Positions 45,301-57,212 of a stretch of DNA of 64,000 nt are shown piece by piece. Numbering within the stretch: position 1 is the first letter of the stretch; the number at the start of each line of letters is the position of its first letter. This stretch comes from Lampris incognitus (taxonomy: Eukaryota > Chordata > Actinopteri > Lampriformes > Lampridae): contig NC_079222.1 in the NCBI RefSeq assembly GCF_029633865.1, positions 29,450,166 to 29,514,165 of the forward strand, in the 5' to 3' direction. The position numbers and the translations under genes are program-made. Below the pieces are notes generated by a model. The model saw only the letters and a program-made list of their open reading frames with translations. It searched no databases and was not told the origin of the DNA.

Positions 45301-48237
45301 CCTAAATGACTGAACTGGTTAGCATGGCAACGACATAACAAGATTCTACTGAGGCTTAAGAAACAGAAAATTGGCTAATCTTGCATCAAGTGGGAAAAGC
45401 GGCAATTTCCACATGTTCAATGTTGAACGGGTTAAATGTGTCCTAGTTGTGGAGGAATGCTTGCGAAGACTAATGTCAGCAAACATTGCTACACAGTAGT
45501 GATTAATACAAAGTAAATACCCCAGCCGAGTGGTTTTGTTGTTCTTTCGAAGCAAAAGGCAAACAATTACTGACCAGTAACGTAAAGAGATGGAACAACA
45601 TCTAGAATCTGAACAGGCACATGGTGCAGAAAGGTGTGAGAGAGAATCAAGGTTGCGATCACTAAGGGAAACTGAAACTAAAAATGAGCAAAACTAATGA
45701 AAGAATATCAGTTCACTGATTAAAATAAAAACTAAAATCAAGTTTGTGAAAAAAATTAAAAGATTAAAAACTTCGATCGAAATATTGGCCTTAAAACTAA
45801 AAAGGGATATTATCACGATAAACTGAAGCAAATTTGTATTTGTCTGATTAGTCAATCAGGGTTTTTTTTGGGGGGGATTGTTTTTGTCAAAATGCAGGGA
45901 AGTCCCATCATAACCACAGAACACCTTCCTTTTGTGCTGGCGGTTGACTGCCATGGCCACTTCAGCCATTTCACAGTTGGCTGAATTAGAAGGCCCCTTT
46001 TATTAGTCCAGTTAATAAATACAGCTGCTGTGAGCAAAGTAGATGAAATAAAAAAAGAACAGACAGAAAACTCCCGCAATGTATATAAATATATATATAT
46101 ACACTACCGTTCAAAAGTTTGGGATCACCCAAACAATTTCGTGTTTTCCATGAAAAGTCACACTTATTCACCACCATATGTTGTGAAATGAATAGAAAAT
46201 AGAGTCAAGACATTGACAAGGTTAGAAATAATGATTTGTATTTGAAATAAGATTTTTTTTACATCAAACTTTGCTTTCGTCAAAGAATCCTCCATTTGCA
46301 GCAATTACAGCATTGCAGACCTTTGGCATTCTAGCTGTTAATTTGTTGAGGTAATCTGGAGAAATTGCACCCCACGCTTCCAGAAGCAGCTCCCACAAGT
46401 TGGATTGGTTGGATTGGCACTTCTTTGAGCAGATTGAGTTTCTGGAGCATCACATTTGTGGGGTCAATTAAACGCTCAAAATGGCCAGAAAAAGAGAACT
46501 TTCATCTGAAACTCGACAGTCTATTCTTGATCTTAGAAATGAAGGCTATTCCATGCGAGAAATTGCTAAGAAATTGAAGATTTCCTACACCGGTGTGTAC
46601 TACTCCCTTCAGAGGACAGCACAAACAGGCTCTAACAGGTACTATTTAATGAAGATGCCAGTTGGGGACCTGTGAGGCGTCTGTTTCTCAAACTAGAGAC
46701 TCTAATGTACTTATCTTCTTGCTCAGTTGTGCAACGCGGCCTCCCACTTCTTTTTCTACTCTGGTTAGAGCCTGTTTGTGCTGTCCTCTGAAGGGAGTAG
46801 TACACACCGGTGTAGGAAATCTTCAATTTCTTAGCAATTTCTCACATGGAATAGCCTTCATTTCTAAGAACAAGAATAGACTGTCGAGTTTCAGATGAAA
46901 GTTATCTTTTTCTGGCCATTTTGAGCGTTTAATTGACCCCACAAATGTGATGCTCCAGAAACTCAATCTGCTCAAAGAAGTGCCCATCCAACCAATCCAA
47001 CTTGTGGGAGCTGCTTCTGGAAGCGTGGGGTGCAATTTCTCCAGATTACCTCAACAAATTAACAGCTAGAATGCCAAAGGTCTGCAATGCTGTAATTGCT
47101 GCAAATGGAGGATTCTTTGACAAAAGCAAAGTTTGATGTAAAAAAAATCTTATTTCAAATACAAATCATTATTTCTAACCTTGTCAATGTCTTGACTCTA
47201 TTTTCTATTCATTTCACAACATATGGTGGTGAATAAGTGTGACTTTTCATGGAAAACACAAAATTGTTTGGGTGATCCCAAACTTTTGAACGGTAGTGTA
47301 TATATTTTAGTTTGGTGTAAATAAAAGCCATTCATGTTAAACGTGTTGAAATGTCACCTTTTCTGGCTGGGCACAGAATATCACAAGTGTTGCTGCTTCA
47401 ATGGAAGTATGGTGCAGGCCAGGGCAAGATTTTCATAAACACTAAAGTAAAACTAAAATAAAACCTAAAACTGATAATACTAAAACTAAACTAAAACCAA
47501 AGCTAAATCTAAAATAAAATGGCCAGCGACACATAAAACTAAATTAAAACTAAACTGAAATTGAAAGGAAAACTATAAATGCAATAGAAATAAAAACTGA
47601 TTAAAAAAACTAAAAATAAAATCACCCGAGAGTGTACACAAGTAGCTGTCACAGACAAGGAACAGAAAAGGAAATACTTATTCAGTGTATTTTGGTAATA
47701 GTAAGAGCAGCATCTCATCACAAATACTATAGGCAACCTGCAACACAATGGCTGCATCCAAAATCCCATGCAACACAATATTCAGTCCTGCAAAACGGTA
47801 TGCGAGTGTTTTTAGTATGTCTGAAACCACAGTATGCATCAAATAGTACGTGAAAACAACAGGCTGTCATACTACATGCAGAAAAAAGTCAGAGTATGCA
47901 AACACTGGACACTACGCTGGCATGGATATCCCATAATGCATTGCGATATTTCAGGAAAATGACCAACAATGGCGAAGGGCATCACACAGCTGTCGGCAGA
48001 ATAGTTTAAATTTAAGAATTGAAGCATTACTTCTCATGATAGAAAGCAGAAAGTGGTGAAAGCCTTGTTTATTTTTAAAAAAAAAAACTGGGTCACCACA
48101 CCTGCAGATGTTTGTGCGCAGCGTGTTGTCATCAACCTGCAAAGAGCGAAAGGAAGTGGCGTGGTTCTGTGATGAGGTAGTATGTCTGAACAGCCCTTGT
48201 GCTTTTTACTCAGGGACTAATAGTACGATGGAAGACA

Positions 48238-48296
<59 letters not shown>

Positions 48297-51200
48297 GTAG
48301 TAAGTAATGTAATTTTGGATGCAACCAATGTCTTCCTCTATACCTCTGTGTAATGACACCTGAAATATTTTGGGGATCTCAAGTACTTACATGTTTGGCT
48401 CTAGGAGACGAATGATGCTCGTGGTGGGAAACGGTATTTTTTGTTTGGTCTATGCCTTGGATGTCTGAATTAAATCTGATCCAATCCAATTAAATCCAAT
48501 GCATCTCAAGGCCTTTCTGGATGCTGCACTGAATTCCTCACCTGTGACAGCCACCAATTAACCTATTCTCACCAACAACCACACCACCCTAAAACACACA
48601 GCCGTCACTTGCGACGTTCTCAGCTTGCTGAAGCAGTGAATGTCCTTTGCTGGATAGAGAAATAATTGACTGGTTCCCCTGTGCATTCATGTATCAGTTT
48701 TACTTGTCTGGATGTTCCTTGACTCTACTAACCAATGCATCCCCGAACTGTGACTACACAGCCATTCATTCATTCAAACTGGAGCCTATCCCAGCAGTCA
48801 TTGGGCAGCAGGTGGGGAGACACCCTGGCCAGACCGCCAGTCCATCACAGGGCCGACACATTCACACCTAGGGACAATATAGTACGGCCGAGTCACCTGA
48901 CCTACATGTCTTTGGGAGGAAAGCGGAACACCCGGAGGAAACCCACGCAGACGGCGAACATGCAAACTCCACACAGAGGATGACCCGGGTTGACCCTCGA
49001 GGTTGGACTACCCTGGGGCTTGAACCCAGGATCTTTACTGTGAGGCGACCGCACTAACCACTGCGCCACCAGACAGTCATTCATTCATTCATTCATTATC
49101 CAAACCACTTATCCTGCTCTCAGGGTCACGGGGATGCTGGAGCCTATCCCAGCAGTCACGGGGGGTAGGCAGGGAGACACCCTGGACAGGCCACCAGTTC
49201 CTCACAGGGCCTATACACAAAGACACACACACCTAGGGACAATTTAGTACGGCTGATTCACCTGACCTACATGTCTTTGGACTGTGGCAGGAAACTGGAG
49301 CACCTGGAGGAAACCCACACAGACACAGGGAGAACATGCAAATTCCACACAGAGGACGACCCAGGATGACCCCCGAGGTTGGACTACCCCGGGGCTCGAA
49401 CCCAGGACCTTCTTGCTGTGAGGCAACCGCGCTAACCACTGCGCCACCGTGCCGCCACTAGACAGCCAATTACATTAATTTAGGAAAAGCTACCACACAG
49501 TCTTTGGAGCGATGCCATATGGCCTTGAAGTGGAATTTTACCATATCAGCAGTTCTGTGTAACAAATCTGTGATCGTATGCTAACTCTTTAGGTTGAACT
49601 GATGAACAAGTGAAACAGGCAATGTCTGTGGAATGCATTTCAATGAGTTTGATCGGGTCAACTGCATTTTGTATAGGCACCAATTCTGTTGGACAGTTTG
49701 AGTAACAAACCATTTACTAAACCTTGGTGAGTAAACTGCCCCCCCCACCATCATTATAATATAGAAATAAACAAATCAATTTGATACCTATATCAAATGG
49801 AGTACTCCTACTGAAAACAAAGCTCTATTTTACAAGGAGGCTCAGTGCATGAAATAAGACTGATAAACGTAGTGAGCCATAAAAGCGATGAATGTATGAA
49901 GAATGAAGAATACACATCTTTTCCAAAAAAGAAAAAAAAATCTGTAGAAGAGATAATTGTTGGAAGGTGTAGTTGAAGGCTTAAGAAAAAAAAAGCCTAC
50001 CCCAGTTCTTTCATTAGGTCAACATTCTGGTGAGTCATAAGGTTGTTTAGAAGCCATTCAAGACACCTGCACAAAGAGACACACACGTAAATGAACGTGA
50101 AATGTGAAAATATTACTGTTACTCTGATTTGAATCCAGTTAGATGTCTTACTTTTTCATGACTGAATCCAGGCCGTAAACACTAGCAGAAGAGTAGTAGC
50201 CACACACCGTATTCACACAGATATTTTCTTTCATCGTCTCTCCACACTGCTGGATCAGGCCATCCTGTTTAACAAACCATGCAACTGAATCAAGTTTTGG
50301 ATCATCTGACGAAAAAAAACTGACAAGATAATATAATATATCCACCTTTCCACAAATACAGCTTCCCAAGTTATGGTCAATTATTTGATAATGAGTAAAT
50401 GCTTTGGGCACAGCATTCTTCATTATAAATAGGAACAGAAAGCAGACCAAGCTCTCCCAGCTGATACAGCACCAGCTCCCCCAGCCCGACCCTCGACACA
50501 CCTCCCCGCACTCCTCACGACAACATCAAAAACACCACAGTCAACGCCAGGTGAGGCCGCCGCCAGACCGCCCTCCGTGTTATCAGAACTGCTGGTCTGC
50601 CTGGGCTAGCAGTTAGCTTAGCCTGCCCCACTCTCCCAGCCGATCCAGCGCCAGCTCTCCCAGTCATCAAACGAAGACAAAACTTAAGACGCAGACGTGG
50701 ACGGCACTGGGTGAGGCCGCTGCAAATGTGAATTTGCGCAGCCATCTTCACCACACCCGAAGCGGAAGCACCGATCGTCATCACCGGTGATTATCGGTGA
50801 TGATCGAAATGATCCTGTCATCAGAACTGTTGTCGTTTTTGGGTAAAAACTGATGATTTCTAATAGCTTCCACCTATTAGCTGCATAACACTGGGTCAGA
50901 GGGGGAAAAGTGGAATTTGTGTTCTGTTGATAATCGCATTGCATGTACATTGCCAAAAACAGGTACTGAACAGCTTTCTGGAATAATCCCAGATGATTTC
51001 ACAGCGGGGCGGCACGGTGGCGCAGTGGTTAGCGCGGTCGCCTCACAGCAAGAAGGTCCTGGGTTGCTGCGGGGTAGTCCAATCTTTACTTGGGGGTTGT
51101 CCCGGGTCGTCCTCTATGTGGATTTTGCATGTGCTCTCCGTGCCTGCGTGGGTTTCCTCCAGGTGCTCCGGTTTCATCCCACAGTCCAAAGACAAGTAGG

Positions 51201-53215
51201 TCAGGTGAATCGGCCGTACTAAATTGTGCATGAAATTGTGAGCATGTGCAGTGTCTTGTTTACATATAAAATAAACTTGTTGCTGTGGCTGTCTGTAAAC
51301 ACATTCAGAGGAAACCACAACACCCACGGCCTTCGTAATGATGTGTTGTGTTGACCAAAACAAGGATACAGCTCTCTGATCTGGTTAAACCGATTTTTGG
51401 AATACAATTACAATACGTCTCTGACGTTGGCCATAACACGGCTGCCACTGAACAGGAGAAAATCATTGTTGGTTTCAATCCTCTCATAGAAAATGCCAAC
51501 AATAAAAAAAAAAGAAAAAAAGAAAAATACACTAGCCTTGTCCTGCAAAGATTCACACTCAGAATCGGTTTCAGCAGTGAAAAAGTATTATTGGTGTATC
51601 TCCATTTATAATTGTGGTGCTGTTGCTTAGAGCCTAACGCTGAAACAGGACTCCGCTTGTCACATCGATGTTAATTAATACTTGGTTAGGTCGTCTTGTA
51701 TGTGTTGCACTCCATTTTAAAAGGAGAACAACTGTGTTGGTGCTGAGATAGGTGAATGATACTCTTTAAAGTGGCAGTCTTGAAAATGTCCACCGTCTGT
51801 TAGATTACTATCTTTTGTTAGTTGACCCTCTTTGATGCTTCTCGCTGGTTGGTCCACCCGAGAGGAAGTTCCACCCACCCTCTCTGGTGGACAAAGCAGG
51901 AGAAAACTAATTTCTTTGTCAGTCGTACGCAGTGAGGATTATTTCATTGCTTCAACTGACTACATTACTCATCAGTACTGACCGCCATCTGCAACATTTT
52001 GCTTTAAATTTAAACAAAATTGACAAGTTTCAAAATTGTAGAATTAACAGATTGTCACATTTCAAATATATATAAATGACTCACTCATAGATATGAAAGT
52101 CTATGAAATATGTAGTCCATCTATAGATAATATATCTATATATGTGTATCTATAATCTATATGTAGTCTATGAAAATCCTCAAACCATGGGGGAGGTATT
52201 GTGGGAGAGAAAATAGATAACGAACTTGAAATATATAAATGAGAAGGGATTTCTGACAGTGACTGTACTGACCAGCTGGAGCATACAAGCAGCTGCAAGG
52301 ATATTGACAACCCTTTTGGGTTTGATCAACACATCGTCCCGGTACAAGGATCCAAATACGACCTGTAGGGCTGAAAAAAATTAAAGAAAGAGAAAGACTT
52401 ACGTCAAGTGCCAACAGGTACGTATAATGCTCAGCAGTTAAACCAACTCCATCTATAACCCTTTTCATTAACTGAGGTTCTGACCTTCTCTGTCGATGTT
52501 TTGGTCTGGAATCTCCAGCTCAATTACCATCATGTTGGACTCCTTCCAGGAGCCACTGAACATACTTGAGAAATACCCTGACTAAGCGATGTGGAGGGGG
52601 GATAGAGGAGGACATGAAGTGAAAACACAGTGACAGATAGGAACAAGGGAGAGGCAGTGAGAGGGACAGAAAGAGAATGGTGTGAGATTGCACATAGGCA
52701 TCAACTTTGAGGTGATGTAGTCATGGGAGATTCTGTGCTTGACAGGCTTTGGAAAGGCTTGATTGAGCGAGTCTTAGTGTGTTTGTGTGTGTGTTTGTGT
52801 GCGGGTGTAGGTTTTACCTGGCACAAGTACACTTTATGGAGGTTCCACCCCTGTCCCAGGGCACAGATGCGAATGTCACTATTTTCCCCATTCAGGAACA
52901 AAGTCTGATAGATATACTTCGACGTGCTTTTCAATTTTTTCCTGTTTGGATTTCAAAAACGGGTCAGCGGTAAGGATTTGCCCTCAAATTAAGAAAGCCG
53001 TCATTTGTATTTTCAACATATTTTCGTATAAGCTTTCACCTGCGAGGTATTTCAAGCAAGGCATCCTCGTCCTCCTGTTCAGCCTCACAATAGCAATTGA
53101 CATTCCTTTTCCTCTTCTTGCAGTCACATCCATGTTTTCGACTGGGGGACACACCCCCTTCTGCCTCCTCCGGTCCCTGAGAATTAGACTGGAATCTGCT
53201 GCCCAGAGCACCCAT
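42337..53215 (-). CDS. gmcl1: Germ cell-less homologue (GMCL1), BTB-BACK protein, fourteen exons
   Basis: Minus-strand exons are 53040-53215, 52818-52941, 52485-52581, 52273-52370, 50152-50264, 50001-50066, 44362-44446, 44173-44263, 43931-44071, 43726-43795, 43496-43571, 43234-43379, 42561-42648 and 42337-42438; the joins give 1473 nt (490 aa; human 515). The N-terminus MGALGSRFQ keeps a glycine-2 context suitable for myristoylation, followed by basic KKRKR. The BTB domain begins STSKYIYQTLFLNGENSDIR. Then come AACMLQLDGLIQQCGETMKE, the BACK region (CLEWLLNNLMTHQNV, FVMQVEMDVYTALKKWTFLQ), HLRLQYIVNDLASARV, and the conserved C-terminus YCWRWTGFNFGFDLLVTYTN and GYQLLTLEKDQ. GMCL1 is a nuclear-envelope-associated substrate adaptor for CUL3 ligases; Drosophila gcl is required for germ cell formation. 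The exon 10-11 join uses the acceptor giving GPQEANKEE, as in human. Introns 4 and 6 are filled with repeats. Identification is very secure. Confidence 0.95.
44735..45150 (-). mobile_element. tRNA-derived SINE, family A (gmcl1 intron 6)
   Basis: Nearly full length on the minus strand; head GGTAGTGTGGTGGTCTATTC with B-box GGTTCGAATCCCC, body with a short deletion, C-rich tail complement at 44750. Confidence 0.87.
45655..45850. repeat. Degenerate AAACTAAA-rich low-complexity DNA
   Basis: Loose repeats of AAACTAAA, AAAACTAAAA and similar. A second block of the same type is at 47440-47630, so the two bracket the Tc1 foldback element. Confidence 0.6.
46102..47298. mobile_element. Tc1/mariner foldback element: two 535-bp inverted arms (gmcl1 intron 6)
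   Basis: Left arm 46102-46636 and right arm 46764-47298 are near-identical reverse complements of exactly equal length, ending CACTACCGTTCAAAAGTTTG and its complement, flanked by TA. Each arm encodes the transposase N-terminus (MARKRELSSETRQSILDLRN, YSMREIAKKLKISYTGVYYS), a paired-type helix-turn-helix DNA-binding domain. The 127-bp spacer continues the right-arm (minus) reading frame (KRSGRPRCTTEQEDK, RRLTGPQLASSLNST), showing it derives from a Tc1 whose 5' half was duplicated in inverted form. There is no catalytic domain. A transcript would form a long double-stranded hairpin. Confidence 0.93.
47440..47630. repeat. Degenerate AAACTAAA-rich low-complexity DNA
   Basis: Tandem-like ACTAAAAC/CTAAAACTAA units. 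See also 45655-45850. Confidence 0.65.
47749..48327. mobile_element. Possible miniature inverted-repeat element (gmcl1 intron 6)
   Basis: Ends TGGCTGCATCCAAAATCC and ATTTTGGATGCAACCA are inverted repeats of about 17 bp with one mismatch. The interior includes ATAGTACGTG- and AGTATGC-type motifs common in fish miniature elements, plus a TA microsatellite. I could not define a target duplication. Confidence 0.5.
48238..48293. repeat. (TA)n microsatellite
   Basis: About 27 TA units. Confidence 0.97.
48770..49073 (-). mobile_element. Family-B SINE, first of a tandem pair (gmcl1 intron 6)
   Basis: Minus orientation, from the tail side CTGGAGCCTATCCCAGCAGT to the head GGTGGCGCAGTGGTTAGTGC. It lacks part of the internal block and the GGATGG tail. 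Confidence 0.85.
49079..49457 (-). mobile_element. Family-B SINE, second of a tandem pair (gmcl1 intron 6)
   Basis: Full-length copy in the same orientation, abutting the previous one. The tail is TTCAT repeats on the plus strand; the head is GGCGGCACGGTGGCGCAGTG. Confidence 0.88.
50455..50725. repeat. Imperfect direct duplication in gmcl1 intron 4
   Basis: 50455-50575 and 50630-50725 share CTCTCCCAGC-GATCCAGCGCCAGCTC-type and GGTGAGGCCGC-type blocks in the same order. It looks like two partial copies of one repeat of unknown type. A short hairpin (ATCATCACCGGTGA / TCGGTGATGATCG) follows at 50770-50803. Confidence 0.5.
51005..51236 (+). mobile_element. Family-B SINE, 3' truncated (gmcl1 intron 4)
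   Basis: Head GGGGCGGCACGGTGGCGCAG with GGTTAGCGCGGTCGCCTCAC is intact; the copy stops after GTACTAAATTGT. A truncated 3' end with a complete 5' head is unusual for a retroposed SINE. Confidence 0.85.
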
Positions 53216-53702
53216 TTCTACCCTTTCAAAGAAAAACATACAAAAAAAAAATAGCATTTCAATATTGTAATGACCTTAGACAATACTATGTATTACTCAA
53301 GTTGAAATTATGTGTAGAGTCCTAAATCACAATTTAGTCATTCATCATATCATTGTATCGTGGCAATCTTGTTAAGACTCAAGTTGCATTCATTTTTGGC
53401 ATACACTTCTCAGGAGTCACCCACCACAATACCAGAACTCAGAGCATTTGTTGTGCCTGTCCTCTCTGGCGGAACAACAACTGCTGGGTGACAAACAAAA
53501 CCATGACTCTCTTGGGATTTTTGGTGGGGATCTCGCCACCGACACACGTTTGTATTTCTCTGTATTACTGTACATGGGTAAGGCTTTCATCAGTAGCCGA
53601 AAGGCTGGGTTGTCGTTGTCACTCTGTTCAACAAAAGACAGTAACTTAAAATATATTTATCTAAGTGAGAATAGTCAACATTTCTGCTTTAACTCGTGTT
53701 CT

Positions 53703-53835
53703 TTTTAAAAAAATTTTTTTGGGGGGGATCGGGGATTTTTGCCCCCCTTTTCTCCCCAATTGTATCCGGCCAATTACCCCCACACTTCCGAGCCGTTTCG
53801 GTCGCTGCTCCACTCCCTCTGCTGATGTGGGGAAG
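53703..53835 (-). mobile_element. Family-A SINE tail fragment
   Basis: Only the tail third survives (TCTCCCCAATTGTATCCGGC, CCGTTTCGGTCGCTGCTCCA). It lies upstream of gmcl1. Confidence 0.8.
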
Positions 53836-53864
53836 TCAATGCCTCATTTAGTTAACTCCTCACA

Positions 53865-53866
<2 letters not shown>

Positions 53867-53962
<96 letters not shown>

Positions 53963-53977
53963 GACACACACAGACAC

Positions 53978-54073
<96 letters not shown>
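53867..54073. repeat. Compound (CT)n-(CA)n microsatellite
   Basis: About 40 CT units followed by about 60 CA units with a few GA and AA interruptions. The long open frames crossing it (LS, TH, CV repeats) are not genes. Confidence 0.98.
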
Positions 54074-54074
<1 letters not shown>

Positions 54075-54118
54075 GATGGCAGTGTTAACCATGCAAGGCA
54101 GTAGAGTTTTTAACTAGA

Positions 54119-55480
54119 TTGTTTAATACAATCTTGGAAAGTGAGAGGATGCCTGAGGAGTGGAGAAGACGTGTACTGGTATCAATTTTCAAGAATAAGG
54201 GTGATGTGAAGAACCGTAGTAACTACAGAGGTATAAAATTGATCAGCCACAGCATGAAATTATGGGAAAGAGTAGTGGAAACCAGGTTAAGAGGAGAGGT
54301 GTTGATAAGTGAGCAGCAGTATGGTTTCAAGAGCAATGCAGACACGATTTTTGCATTGAAAGTGTTTATGGAGAAGTATAGAGAAGGTCAGAAGGAGTTA
54401 CATTGTGTCTTTGTAGATTTAGAGAAAGCATATGACAGGATGCCGACAGAGGAGGTGTGGTATTGTATGAGGAAGTCGGGGGTGGATGAGAAGTATGTAA
54501 GAGTGGTGCAGGATATGTATGAGGGCAGTGTGGCAGTGGTGAGGTGTGCAGTTGGAATGACAGATGGGTTCAAGGTGGAGGTGGGATTACATCAAGGACC
54601 GGCTCTGAGCCCTTTCTTGTTTTGCAACGATGATAGACAGGTTAATGGACGAAATCAGGCAGGAGTCTCTGTGGACTATGATTTTCGTGAATGACATTGT
54701 GATCTGTAGCAAGAGTAGGGTGCAGGTTGAGGAGAGTCTGGAGAGGTGGAGGTATGCACTGGAGAGAAGAGGAATGAAAGTCAGTAGGAGCAAGACGGAG
54801 GAATGCATAGGTGTGAAAGAGAGGGAGGACAGCCGAATGTTGAAGATGCAAGGAGCTGAGGTGGCGAAGGCAGATGAGTTTAAATACTTGAAGTCAACTG
54901 TCCAAAGTAATGGGGAGTGCGGAAAAGAGGTGAAGAAGAGAGTGCAGGCAGGGTGGAGTGGGTGGAGAAGAGTGTCAGGAGTGATTTGCAACAGAAGGGT
55001 ACCAGCAAGAGTGAAAGGGACGGTTTACAAGACGGTTGTGAGACCAGCTATGTTATATGGTTTGGAAACGGTGTCACTGACCAAAAGACAGGACGCAGAG
55101 CTGAAGGTGGCAGAGTTGAAGATGTCAAGATTTTCACTGGGAGTGACGAAGATGGACAGGATTAGGAATGAGTATATTAGAGGGACAGCCCAGGTTGGAC
55201 TACAGTTTGGAGACAAAGCAAGAGAGGTGAGATTGAGATGGTTTGGACATGCGCCGAGGAGACATGTTGGGCATATTGGGAAAAGGATGCTGAATATGGA
55301 GCTGCCAGGGAAGAAGAAAAGAGGAAGACCAAAGAGGAGGTTTATGGATGTGGCGAGGGAGGACATGCAGGTGGCTGGTGTGACAGAGGGAGATGTGACA
55401 GAGGGAGATGCAGGGGAAAGGAAGAGATGGAAACCGATGATCTGCCGTGGCGCCCTTGACGGGTGCAGCCAGAGGAAGAT
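54119..55480 (+). mobile_element. RTE-type LINE, reverse transcriptase region, inactive
   Basis: Reverse transcriptase in two frames. 54119-54694 has [60 protein letters not shown] and [16 protein letters not shown]. 54630-55458 has EESLERWRYALERRGMKVSR, VQSNGECGKEVKKRVQAGW, VVRPAMLYGLETVSLTKRQD, RLRWFGHAPRR and KKRGRPKRRFMDVAREDMQV. The frame changes near 54620-54640. The usual catalytic FADD box reads FVND, so this copy is catalytically dead as well. The 3' tail TGCCGTGGCGCCCTTGACGG matches the RTE tail at 7.3 kb. The 5' end (endonuclease) is missing, with the microsatellite directly before it. Confidence 0.88.
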
Positions 55481-56250
55481 AAGCCACATTCAACTCATGA
55501 AATGCCGGTTTTTATAAAACTGGCAAGAATTGTCAACATTAACACCAGCATTGATGTATTTCATCACCGTGCGGTCATATCATTCAGTTTAAAGCTAAGA
55601 AGAAAAAAAAACACGTTTAAGGGCTTAGTACCTTTAATAACACTAAACAATAAAAGCACTTGCGTAATTTAACCAGTCACATGGCGTTTTAACGCCCAAG
55701 CTGCATTTGCAAAGACTATACATCAGTCTAGCAATGGGTGGTGGCGCGACAAAAGCCCGGTTTCTAAGAGCTTGTGTGTGTATACCGCAGTCAACCCTGA
55801 GACGATACATTGTTCAGCCCGAAGTACAAAGAAGCTGTGATGGCATCGAGGCTGTTGGTTAAGAAGGACTCGTATTTGGCAGCGTGCAACCTGGCCGTCT
55901 AAAGTCCGACTGTCTGCCTCGGAACAGTTGAGCATTATCGCAGCTATCGACAAAACTAGCCTGGCTACTGGGGGGGGGGGGGTGTTAATCTGAGGTCCGA
56001 TAAGGCGTAACGGCGGTTTAATTACCTGGTATTAAGCACAGCAGTGCTGAAAGCAGACGTGTGTTTCTCGACCGTCTGTGGTTGTTTAGCCGTTTTGCCC
56101 GGCTGGATTCGGTCCACAAAGCCGCAGAGCTAGCGCAAACTCAGCGGCTCAGCTCAGACACAGTAAAGTGTCAGAGAGCGACCACTATGTGGCAGCTGAC
56201 CTTAATTTCAAACCAGATGTCCCCCTTGTTATCAGCCAACACAGCTATTA
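55481..56250. other. Intergenic DNA with mild CpG content, no gene recognised
   Basis: No recognised exon. 55690-56180 has a moderately higher GC and CpG content and could include an unannotated 5' exon or promoter, but I see no supporting coding homology. Confidence 0.4.
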
Positions 56251-56257
56251 AAAATCT

Positions 56258-56420
56258 TCTTCTTCGTGTTGTTGTTGTTGTTGTTGCTGCTGCTGCTGCT
56301 GCTGGGCTGCTGCTGTTGGTGGAGGCAGGCTTCTTCTTCTTCTTCTTCGTCTTCTTCTTCATCTTCCTTGGGTTTACTGGTTGGCTACAAACCAATCTTA
56401 AAGGACCATGTAGCCACCTG
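56258..56420. repeat. Triplet-repeat-rich fish repeat (GTT/GCT/CTT)
   Basis: TTGTTG, CTGCTG and CTTCTT runs followed by GGGTTTACTGGTTGGCTACA, similar to GGTTTATTAGTGGTTGGCAA at 35300. The shared tail suggests a dispersed element whose 5' part is the triplet run. Confidence 0.55.
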
Positions 56421-56469
56421 CTGCACTGGAGTGTATAACATCATGACGTTATTAATTAATTTGTTCAAA

Positions 56470-56755
56470 TCCCCCCCCTTTTTTTCTCCCCAATTCCCCC
56501 ACTCTTTGAGCTGTCCTGGTCGCCGCGCCACCCTCTTTGCCGATCCGGGGATGGGGGGGGGGGCGCCCCAACCGACCAGAGGAGGCGCTAGTGCAGCGAC
56601 CAGGACAAATACCCACATTCGACTTCCCACCCGTAGACACGGCCAGTTGTGTCTGTAGGGACGCCCGACCAAGCCGGAGGTAACACTGGGATTCGACCTG
56701 GCGATCCTGTGTTGGTAGACAACGGAAAAGACCGCTACGCTACCCAGACGCCTTC
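56470..56755 (-). mobile_element. Family-A SINE with internal deletion
   Basis: Head (GGGTAGCGTAGCGGTCTTTT) and tail are present; the middle block between GGCGCCCCAACCGACCAGAG and GATCCGGGGATG is deleted. Confidence 0.85.
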
Positions 56756-57212
56756 ATGACGTTATAAAGAAGTTATATTCTGGATGGTAAACCCGTTTCT
56801 TGGAAGTTTTAAAATAAAGCCCTTTACACCTGTTTGTCCCCTGTTTCTAACAGACCTTTGATGCTCCACTCCCATATCTACCACCCTGCCCTTCAAGTCT
56901 TTCTCTTTCTACACGGAACTTTCTACAACCTATCAGCACATGCTCAACCGTTTCCTTGCAATTACAAGTCTCACATTTATCTGAACTGGTCGTTTTCATC
57001 GTGTAGGAATTGTAGTGATATAATGCTATGTATATCCACTGGAACTACACTAGGTGTTATGTACTACCCGGACTGTTATTATGGTTACACCACTACCATG
57101 TATGGTTATTACATCTGCCTACTGAGCCACAATTAAACCTGAGTTCTATAACCCGATGTGGTCATTGATCCTCTACCAATACTACCCCAAGTATTACTTC
57201 AGGAAGTAGTGT

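Noticed and set aside
53665-54117. 150-codon frame with long LS and TH repeats, and its antisense CV/ER frames
   Set aside because: Translation of the CT and CA microsatellites.
55025-55489. 154-codon minus-strand frame over the RTE LINE
   Set aside because: Antisense shadow; the plus strand carries the recognisable reverse transcriptase C-terminus.
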